64,000 nt of DNA from Saccharothrix obliqua. Lineage in GTDB: Bacteria > Actinomycetota > Actinomycetes > Mycobacteriales > Pseudonocardiaceae. The notes below the pieces were generated by a model. It was not told the origin of the DNA. It was given only the letters and a program-made list of their open reading frames with translations, and did no database searches. Position 1 is the first letter of the stretch; each line of letters starts with the position of its first letter. Positions 58,032 through 64,000 of the stretch are shown piece by piece. A program made the position numbers and the translations under genes. The stretch covers positions 1 through 64,000 of the forward strand of contig NZ_JAHXGQ010000016.1 of assembly GCF_019375475.1 (NCBI RefSeq), written 5' to 3'.

Positions 58032-58676
58032 CTAGCCGCGCAGGTGGGCGAGCACGGCCAGGACGCGCCGGTTGGTGTCGTCGTCCGGCGGCAGGTCGAG
58101 CTTGGCGAGGATGTTGCCGACGTGCTTGCCCACGGCCGCTTCGCTGACCACCAGCCGCCGGGCGATGGCGGCGTTGGAGCAGCCCTCCGCGACCAGCGCC
58201 AGCACCTCCCGCTCCCGCGCGGACAGCCGGTCCAGCGGGTCGCGGGCGAGCAGTTGCCGCACCACCTCGGGGTCTATGACGGTGCCGCCGGCGGCGACGC
58301 GGCGCAGCACGTCCACGAACTCCTCGACGTCGACCACCCGGTCCTTGAGCAGGTAGCCCACGCCGACCCCGCCGTGGGAGTCGAGCAGTTCCACGGCGCA
58401 GCCGCGCTCGACGTACTGGCTCAACGCCACCACCGGCAGTCCCGGGCGCGTCCGCCGCAGGTCGACCGCCGCGCGCAACCCCTCGTCGCCGAAGCCAGGC
58501 GGCATCCGGATGTCGGTGACCACCAGGTCCGGTTCCTCCCGCGCGACGGCCTCGACCAGGGCGGGCGCGTCGCCCACGGCCGCCACGACGGGCAGCCCGA
58601 ACCGGTGCAGCAGCCCGGCCAACCCCTCGCGCAGCAGCACCCCGTCCTCGGCGAGGACTACTCGGATCGGTGACAC
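58032..58676 (-). CDS. NarL/LuxR-type response regulator
   Basis: A 214-residue regulator: receiver domain with [18 protein letters not shown] and phospho-acceptor Asp in [10 protein letters not shown] (about 53), then the Lux[24 protein letters not shown] with [22 protein letters not shown] 58676 overlaps the kinase gene end by 19 bp, so the two are co-expressed. Target genes are unknown; the downstream CPBP protease and TelA operon are candidates by position only. Confidence 0.93.
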   Translation of the reverse strand: MSPIRVVLAEDGVLLREGLAGLLHRFGLPVVAAVGDAPALVEAVAREEPDLVVTDIRMPPGFGDEGLRAAVDLRRTRPGLPVVALSQYVERGCAVELLDSHGGVGVGYLLKDRVVDVEEFVDVLRRVAAGGTVIDPEVVRQLLARDPLDRLSAREREVLALVAEGCSNAAIARRLVVSEAAVGKHVGNILAKLDLPPDDDTNRRVLAVLAHLRG

Positions 58677-59902
58677 GGCAGCTCCACCCGCAGCGACGTC
58701 GGCCCGCCCACCGGGCTCGACAACACCATCCTGCCGTCGAGCACCGCCACCCGGTCGGCGAGGCCGGTCAGCCCGTCACCGGGCACGGCCCCGCCACGCC
58801 CGTCGTCGGTCACCTCCAGCACCAGCGCGTCGGCCACCACGTCGGCGGTGACGGTGATCGCCGTCGCGGTGCCGTGCCGGGTCGCGTTGGTCAGCGCCTC
58901 GGCGGCCACGAAGTAGGCGGTGGACTCGACGTGCCGGGGCAGCCTGCCGACGTCGGCGCGCACCGTCACCGGCACGGCGCAGCGCCCGGCCAGGTCCTCC
59001 AGCGCGGCGCCCAGGCCCCGGTCGGTGAGCACCTTCGGGTGGATGCCGCGCACGAGTTCCCGCAGCTCGGTCATCAGTGCCTTGGCCTGCTCGTGGGCGT
59101 CCACGACGTCGCGGTGCGCGGGCGAGTCGGCGGGCAGGTCCAGCCGCGCCACGCCCAGCCGCAGGGTGAGGCTGACCAGCTTCTCCTGCGCCCCGTCGTG
59201 CAGGTCCCGCTCGATGCGCCGCCGTTCGGCGTCGAACGCGTCGACCAGCCGGGCCCGCGACCGGGTCACCTCCACCAGTCGGGCATCGTCGGCCAGCAGC
59301 GCCCTGGCGACGGCCGCGTGGCCGTGCGCCAGCAGCGCCACCAGGTACGGCACGGCGGGCAGCAGCACGAGCCCGGCCACCGCGTACCCGATCGACTCGG
59401 GCAGCGTCGCGCCGCCGGTGGACCACACCGCCACCGGGCCGTCGACGGTGGCGACCAGCACCGGACCGGCCAGCAGCAGGAACGGCGCGACCGCGAGCAG
59501 CACCACCGGCGCGTACACGGCGGGGGCGAGCGTCACCAGCAGGACCGCGTACCCGACCTCGCGCCACGTGGCGGGGTCGCGGTAGCCGCCGGGTGACGGG
59601 TGCGTGGTGGCGTCCGGTGCGACCAGCCGCAACCGCCGCCGCTCGAGGCGGGCCAGGGGCCGCGCGATCTGCGGCAGGGCCCCGAACAACACCGCCGACC
59701 CGAACGCGCCCAGCAGCAGCGCGGTGCCGAGGGTGGCGGCGCCGAACGCGAGCACCACCGGCGCGGCGAGCAGCCAGATCGGCACGGCGGCGACCACCGC
59801 GACCGGCACCGTGCCCGCCACGTACCCGAGTGCCCGCCACGGCCACCACCCGAGCAGGAAGTCCTTGCGCCGCAACGCGGCGGGCAATGTCGGTCGGATC
59901 AT
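58658..59902 (-). CDS. NarL-type sensor histidine kinase
   Basis: A 414-residue kinase: an N-terminal sensor part with about six membrane helices (residues 20-170), the HisKA_3 dimer/H-box [20 protein letters not shown] with the phospho-accepting His, and a HATPase end ([32 protein letters not shown]). The extracytoplasmic loops are short, so it may sense membrane stress. ATG 59902; a longer upstream reading is not supported. It pairs with the overlapping response regulator. Confidence 0.9.
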   Translation of the reverse strand: MIRPTLPAALRRKDFLLGWWPWRALGYVAGTVPVAVVAAVPIWLLAAPVVLAFGAATLGTALLLGAFGSAVLFGALPQIARPLARLERRRLRLVAPDATTHPSPGGYRDPATWREVGYAVLLVTLAPAVYAPVVLLAVAPFLLLAGPVLVATVDGPVAVWSTGGATLPESIGYAVAGLVLLPAVPYLVALLAHGHAAVARALLADDARLVEVTRSRARLVDAFDAERRRIERDLHDGAQEKLVSLTLRLGVARLDLPADSPAHRDVVDAHEQAKALMTELRELVRGIHPKVLTDRGLGAALEDLAGRCAVPVTVRADVGRLPRHVESTAYFVAAEALTNATRHGTATAITVTADVVADALVLEVTDDGRGGAVPGDGLTGLADRVAVLDGRMVLSSPVGGPTSLRVELPCHRSE

Positions 59903-60035
59903 GCCGGGAACGCTAACCAACGGGCGGGGCGTTGTCGGTGAGCCCCGGTGCAGTCCCGGGGTATGCCCAGCCCCACCTCCGGTCCGCCCACCACGGGTAG
60001 TGCGCCGGGGTGTGCCTCGCTGGTCTGCTCGGCGC

Positions 60036-60839
60036 ATGACGATGGCCCCGGCCCGGACGCGCGGCGTCCCGGCGTTCCTCCTGCTGTCCTTCGGCATCGC
60101 GTGGTCCGGCATGTTCGGCGCGTGGCTGCTCGGTTTCTCGTTGGCGAACCCGTTGGTGCAGTTGCCTTTCGGCTTCGCGCCCGCGTTCGCGGCGTTCGTG
60201 GTGCGGCGTTGGGTGACCCGGGAGGGCTTCGCCGACGCCGGTCTCGCGCCGCGGTTGCGGCAGGCGTGGCCGCAGTACCTGGCGGCGTGGCTGGGTCCGC
60301 TGGTGCTGGTGGGCGCGACGTTGGCGACGGCGGCGTTGTGCGGGCTGTGGACGCCCGAGGTCCCGTCGGGCGAGCAGTGGGCGCTGGTGGCGGTGCTGGT
60401 GCTCGGCGTGCCGCTGCTGACGCCGATCTACTGGGGCGAGGAGTTCGGCTGGACCGGCTACCTGCGGCCGCGGCTGCTGCCCGGACGCCCGCTGGCCGCG
60501 ACCCTCGGCACGGGCCTGATCTGGGCGGTCTGGCACTACCCGCTCGCGTTCGTCGGCTACATCGAGTTCGACGACGTCGTGCTGGGGCTGGGTGTCTGGA
60601 CGTTGTCGTTCCTGTGCCAGGAGGTGCTGCTGAGCTGGCTGTGGGTGCGCAGCGGCACGGTGTGGACGGCGAGCCTGGCGCACGCGGGCAACAACATGGT
60701 GCTGTCGCTGCTGGTCGGTTTCGTGCTGGACGACGGCGCGGGCCTGGACACGGCGACGGTCACCCTGATCACGGCCGTGCCGATGGGGTTGGTGGCGTTG
60801 TGGGTGGTGCTCGGCGGGCGGCTGACGGGCCGCCGCTGA
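60036..60839 (+). CDS. CPBP family intramembrane metalloprotease
   Basis: A 267-residue membrane protein with about seven helices and the CPBP (Abi) motifs: GEEFGWTGYLRPRLLP (EExxxR type), LIWAVWHYPLAF with a metal-binding His, and SLAHAGNNMVLSLL with the distal His. The family includes Rce1-like proteases and bacteriocin self-immunity proteins. ATG 60036 is divergent from the histidine kinase. Its stop codon lies in a 13-bp direct duplication CGCTGAGCTTCAC. Confidence 0.85.
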   Translation: MTMAPARTRGVPAFLLLSFGIAWSGMFGAWLLGFSLANPLVQLPFGFAPAFAAFVVRRWVTREGFADAGLAPRLRQAWPQYLAAWLGPLVLVGATLATAALCGLWTPEVPSGEQWALVAVLVLGVPLLTPIYWGEEFGWTGYLRPRLLPGRPLAATLGTGLIWAVWHYPLAFVGYIEFDDVVLGLGVWTLSFLCQEVLLSWLWVRSGTVWTASLAHAGNNMVLSLLVGFVLDDGAGLDTATVTLITAVPMGLVALWVVLGGRLTGRR

Positions 60840-60855
60840 GCTTCACCGCTGAGCT

Positions 60856-62238
60856 TCACCGCTGGGCGGCCCACCAGCGGCGGCCGGCGTCGCCGAGCGT
60901 GGAGATCGGGTCGTAGTAGGGGTAGCGCCGGTCGAGCGCGTCGGCGTCCTCCAGCTCGATCCCGGTGCGGTAGTTCTTGGTCCAGTAGGAGATGCCCAGT
61001 TCGCGGTCGTACTCGGCGACCTGGTGGACCCAGCGCTTGCCGACGTAGGGCACGTCGCACACGATGCGCGGTGTGGCGTAGCCGGGGAGGTAGCCCATGA
61101 TCGCGTGCTGGAGCTGTTGGGCTTCCCAGACGGCGACGCGCCAGTGTTCGGCGTTGGGGATCATGTCGCACATGTAGAAGTAGTACGGCAGGATGTTCGC
61201 TTCGCCCTGGAGGGCGAAGCAGAGGTCGAGCAGGTCGTCCGGGGTGGCGTTGACGCCCTTCATGAGCACGCCCTGGTTGCGCACGTCGCGGACGCCGACC
61301 TCCAGCGCGGTGCGCGCGGCTTCGGCGACCAGGGGTGTGACGGACTGGGCGTGGTTGACGTGGGTGTGGATGGCGAGGTTGACGCCGCGTCGGGCGGCGG
61401 TGCGGGCGACGCGTTCCAGTCCCTCGACGACCGCGGGCTGGAGCCAGTGCTGGGGCAGTCCGGCGAGGGCCTTGGTGGCCAGGCGGATGTCGCGGACGGT
61501 GTCGATGTCGAGCAGCCGCATGAGGAAGGACTCCAGTTGCGGCCAGGGGACGTTGGCGACGTCGCCGCCGGAGACGACGACGTCGCGGACGCCGGGCGTG
61601 CGCCGGAGGTAGTCGATCATCCGGTCGCGGCGGTCGGCGGGTTTGAGGTCGAGCTTGAGCTTGCGGACCTGGGGGGTGGAGTTGCCGACGAGGTCCATGC
61701 GGGTGCAGTGGCCGCAGTATTGGGGGCAGGTGGACACCAGCTCGGCGAGGACCTTGGTGGGGTAGCGGTGGGTGAGCCCTTCCACGACCCACATCTCCGC
61801 CTCGTGCAGGGAGTCGCGCGTGGAGTGGGGGTGGCTGGGCCACTCGGGGTCGCGGTCGGCGCGGATCGGGAGCATGTAGCGGCGCACGGGGTCGGCGAGG
61901 AACGCGTCGGTGAAGTCCGCGGGCCGCGCGTGCGGGGCCATGGTGTTGAGCATCTGCGGGGGCAGCAGCATCGACATGGTCGCCAGGTCGGCCTGGTCGG
62001 CGGCCAGTTCGTCGTAGAACGACTCGGCCAGCATGTCGCCGGTGACGGCGCGGAGCTGGCGTGCGTTCTTCACGCAGTTCGCCCGCTGCCACTGGGCGTC
62101 GCGCCACTGCGCCGCGGTGACGTCCCGCCAGCCCGGGAACCGCCGCCAATCGGGCTCCACGAGCTGCCGCCGGACGTAGGTGTACGGCTGGCGGTCAGGT
62201 CGGTGCGGCGCGGGTGCGACTTCGGGTAGCGCGGTCAT
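60856..62238 (-). CDS. kamA: Lysine 2,3-aminomutase (radical SAM, KamA)
   Basis: A 460-residue radical SAM enzyme. The 4Fe-4S site is CPQYCGHC (Cys 171, 175, 178), and VVVSGGDVANVPW is the usual following strand. The PLP-binding lysine is probably K401 in VCDVPYVGK, which replaces the PGGGGK form of clostridial enzymes; an Asp before it and CDMIPNAEHW supply amine-binding residues. It interconverts L-lysine and L-beta-lysine. Linkage to kdd 900 bp away indicates lysine catabolism rather than antibiotic beta-lysine supply. ATG 62238; divergent from fxsA. Confidence 0.88.
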   Translation of the reverse strand: MTALPEVAPAPHRPDRQPYTYVRRQLVEPDWRRFPGWRDVTAAQWRDAQWQRANCVKNARQLRAVTGDMLAESFYDELAADQADLATMSMLLPPQMLNTMAPHARPADFTDAFLADPVRRYMLPIRADRDPEWPSHPHSTRDSLHEAEMWVVEGLTHRYPTKVLAELVSTCPQYCGHCTRMDLVGNSTPQVRKLKLDLKPADRRDRMIDYLRRTPGVRDVVVSGGDVANVPWPQLESFLMRLLDIDTVRDIRLATKALAGLPQHWLQPAVVEGLERVARTAARRGVNLAIHTHVNHAQSVTPLVAEAARTALEVGVRDVRNQGVLMKGVNATPDDLLDLCFALQGEANILPYYFYMCDMIPNAEHWRVAVWEAQQLQHAIMGYLPGYATPRIVCDVPYVGKRWVHQVAEYDRELGISYWTKNYRTGIELEDADALDRRYPYYDPISTLGDAGRRWWAAQR

Positions 62239-62260
62239 CCATGCTCCCTACCTGGTGAGT

Positions 62261-62311
62261 GGCGTAAAGATATTCTGCCATCCTGGCACTTCGACGTAAA
62301 TATTTCGGCAG
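62261..62311. promoter_or_regulatory. Two direct motifs CGTAAA(G)ATATT in the kamA/fxsA gap
   Basis: CGTAAAGATATTCTGCCA (62263-62280) and CGTAAATATTTCGGCAG (62295-62311) lie 32 bp apart, three helix turns, in the 107-bp divergent gap. A similar CGTGAAGATATCCCGG stands before kdd at 63066. They may bind a lysine-responsive regulator. Confidence 0.55.
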
Positions 62312-62345
62312 GGAGTGTTTTGGCGGGTTCGTACGTTGAGCGGGT

Positions 62346-62825
62346 ATGCGCGTGTTCGCCGTAGTGCTCATCGGACTGGCCGTCGAGATCACCGCCCTGG
62401 TGGCGGCCTTCGGGTCGTGGGGCTTCCTGCCCACGCTCGGGCTGCTGGTCCTCGGCGGCGTGGTCGGTTCGCTGCTCATGCGGCGGGAGGGCGCGCGCAC
62501 CATGGCGGCGTTCTCGGCGGCGCTGCGCGACCGGCGCGCGCCCCACCAGGAGGTGGCGGACGGCGTCCTCATCGCCGCCGCCGGGTTCCTCATCCTCGTG
62601 CCGGGCTTCCTCAGCGACATCGCGGGCCTGTTCCTGCTGCTGCCGCCCACGCGCCGCCTCATCAGCCGCCGGATCGCCCGGCGTGCCGAGCAGCGTGAGC
62701 GGGAGATGACCCTGAACCTCCGCTACGGCCGCCCGCCGGCGGCGGGCGGTGTGGTGATCGACGGCGACGTGATCGACATCCAGCCCGACCGGCCGAACCC
62801 GGTGAACCGCACCGAGCTGACCTGA
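62346..62825 (+). CDS. fxsA: FxsA family membrane protein
   Basis: A 159-residue membrane protein with the FxsA pattern: helices at about 2-20, 25-45 and 72-98 (GVLIAAAGFLILVPGFLSDI followed by GLFLLLPPTRRL) and a conserved positively charged tail. In E. coli FxsA overproduction reduces exclusion of phage T7 by F plasmid; the native role is unclear. It sits between kamA and kdd but is a common actinobacterial housekeeping gene. ATG 62346. Confidence 0.88.
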   Translation: MRVFAVVLIGLAVEITALVAAFGSWGFLPTLGLLVLGGVVGSLLMRREGARTMAAFSAALRDRRAPHQEVADGVLIAAAGFLILVPGFLSDIAGLFLLLPPTRRLISRRIARRAEQREREMTLNLRYGRPPAAGGVVIDGDVIDIQPDRPNPVNRTELT

Positions 62826-63063
62826 CCCCGGGACCTGTGCGCTGGGGGCCTGTGCGCTGCCACGAGCCGAGTGCCCGGGGCGGGCGCGAGCGGGGTGGGG
62901 CGAGACGGGCGGCGCGGGGCGGGATCCGACCAAGCGGAACGGAGCGGCGGGCGGCCGGCCCCGCGGGGCTCGGCGCGGCACGCGGCGGGGCCGGACCCGG
63001 GGCAGCCGGTCCGCGTGGCTGAGCGGGCGGACCTGGCTCAATGCTTGCGCAGACTCGCCTCGT

Positions 63064-63084
63064 CGCGTGAAGATATCCCGGTCC
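63064..63084 (+). promoter_or_regulatory. CGTGAAGATATCCCGG motif before kdd
   Basis: At 63066-63081, 29 bp before the kdd start, in a GC-rich spacer. It matches the paired motifs in the kamA promoter with a few changes. The palindromic core GATATC is present. Confidence 0.5.
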
Positions 63085-63109
63085 AGCCGCTGTCGACCGA
63101 AGGATTTCC

Positions 63110-64000
63110 ATGACTTCGCCGTACGGTCTGCACCGCGTCCTCGAACCCGCGGGTGTGCTGCCGCAGCAGGCGTGGCGGCTGGACGCGACACCGGAGTGCG
63201 GCGCGGACGAGGTGGTGCTGGACGTCGAGCGGCTCAACCTGGATGCCGCCTCGTTCCGCCAGTTGCGGGAGGAGCACGGTGCCGGCATCCGCCGCGCGGT
63301 GCTGGACATCGTGGCCGAGCGCGGCAAGATGCAGAACCCGGTCACGGGGTCCGGCGGCATGTTGCTCGGCGTGGTCCGCGCCGTCGGCCCGGACTCGCCG
63401 CTGGGCCTGCGCGTCGGCGACCGGGTCGCCACCCTCGTGTCGCTGACCCTCACGCCGCTGCGCATCACCGACGGCCTTGCCCGCTGGGACGGCACCACCG
63501 AGCAGGCGCCGTGCGCGGGCACCGCCGTCCTGTTCGGCCGCTCCATCGCCGCCGTCCTGCCCGGCGACCTGCCCGACGAACTCGCGCTGTCCGTCCTCGA
63601 CGTCTGCGGCGCGCCCGCGCTGACCGACCGGGTCGTGCGCCGCCGCGCCGCCCGCTCGGTGCTGGTCCTCGGCGGCGGCGGCAAGTCGGGGTCGTTGTCG
63701 CTGGCCGCCGCGCGCCGCGCGGGCGCGACCCGCCTCGTGGCGCTGGTGCCCGACCACGCCGAAGCGGAACGGGTCACGGCGTCCGGGCTGGCCGACGAGG
63801 TGGTGCTCGCCGACGCCCGCGACCCCGTGGCGGTGCTCGCCGCGGTCGGCGAGCCGGTCGACGTGACCGTGGTGTGCGTGGACGTGCCGGGCTGCGAGCA
63901 CGGCGCGATCCTGGCCACCGCGGACGGCGGCACGGTGGTCTTCTTCTCCATGGCCACGTCCTTCTCCGCCGCGGCACTGGGCGCGGAGGGCCTGGCGGCC
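63110..64000 (+). CDS. kdd: L-erythro-3,5-diaminohexanoate dehydrogenase (3' end outside window)
   Basis: 297 codons are present. The start SPYGLHRVLEPAGVLPQQAW, ILVxxLNLDAASFRQL-type block (here VERLNLDAASFRQL), AERGKMQNPVTGSGGMLLG and the NAD-binding VLVLGGGGKSGSLSLAAARR match Kdd of lysine fermentation, normally near 340-350 residues. The enzyme converts 3,5-diaminohexanoate to 3-keto-5-aminohexanoate with NAD(P). kamD/kamE (beta-lysine 5,6-aminomutase), kce and kal are expected next, outside the window. ATG 63110 has AAGGA upstream. Confidence 0.9.
   Translation, partial: MTSPYGLHRVLEPAGVLPQQAWRLDATPECGADEVVLDVERLNLDAASFRQLREEHGAGIRRAVLDIVAERGKMQNPVTGSGGMLLGVVRAVGPDSPLGLRVGDRVATLVSLTLTPLRITDGLARWDGTTEQAPCAGTAVLFGRSIAAVLPGDLPDELALSVLDVCGAPALTDRVVRRRAARSVLVLGGGGKSGSLSLAAARRAGATRLVALVPDHAEAERVTASGLADEVVLADARDPVAVLAAVGEPVDVTVVCVDVPGCEHGAILATADGGTVVFFSMATSFSAAALGAEGLAA

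Overview
The window is very GC-rich, with GTG and ATG starts, frequent ATGA gene overlaps, mycothiol-linked enzymes, LigD-type end joining, TelA/VWA genes and rare TTA codons. This points to a filamentous actinobacterium, most likely of the Pseudonocardiaceae (Saccharothrix/Lentzea/Actinosynnema type). That placement is an inference from gene content and style. No RNA genes, CRISPR array, intact insertion sequence or phage genes were seen. Region 1 (about 0.7-36.4 kb) looks like one flank of a natural-product gene cluster decorating a glycosylated compound. It encodes a forosamine-type sugar route: an NDP-hexose 2,3-dehydratase (13624), an iron-sulfur/PMP 3-dehydratase (27287, minus), a 4-aminotransferase (23394) and two hexosamine N-methyltransferases (29786 minus, 34224). 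Two macrolide-type glycosyltransferases (22185 minus, 30585) could attach the product(s). The NDP-sugar synthetase, 4,6-dehydratase, 3-ketoreductase and any polyketide or peptide scaffold genes are not in the window, so the cluster must continue elsewhere or borrow these functions. Around the sugar genes are a DrrAB-like exporter with an aminodeoxychorismate-lyase-like enzyme, three further methyltransferases, a sulfur/methionine module (cysteine-desulfurase-like, cystathionine gamma-synthase-like, homocysteine S-methyltransferase, EgtE-like C-S lyase, methanethiol-oxidase-like), two HxlR-SCP2 regulators, an ArsR regulator, and several unusual proteins. The latter include two solute-binding-protein-like proteins with no export signal, a UbiB-like kinase, a PRMT-like methyltransferase, a small beta-propeller and a DUF885 metallohydrolase. 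Nearly every transcription unit here has an AT-rich island with a GCTAY-type box, once as a perfect 10-bp inverted repeat, which suggests a shared regulon. Region 2 (36.4-43 kb) has an isochorismatase-like hydrolase, a short EspC-like fragment, an HTH-MurA fusion with a palindrome in its promoter, a lipoprotein, a MafI-like small protein, an nSTAND1/WD40 NTPase and a secreted cysteine-containing peptide. Region 3 (43.1-45.6 kb) is a decay zone: a broken AraC regulator, a second fragment of the same gene, a scrap similar to the HEAT-like gene found 6 kb away, and an FAD oxidase lacking its usual C-terminus. Region 4 (45.6-49.4 kb) holds a secreted ricin-type lectin, a large secreted propeller/DUF11/RTX protein, a small unknown and an excisionase-type HTH protein. 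Region 5 (49.9-60 kb) holds a HEAT-like protein, a hydrolase, a stand-alone LigD polymerase domain, a four-gene operon (solute-binding protein, TelA, VWA lipoprotein, small membrane protein), a two-component system, and then a CPBP protease. Region 6 (60.8-64 kb) carries kamA, fxsA and the start of kdd, that is, lysine catabolism through beta-lysine. A related AT-rich motif lies before both kamA and kdd.
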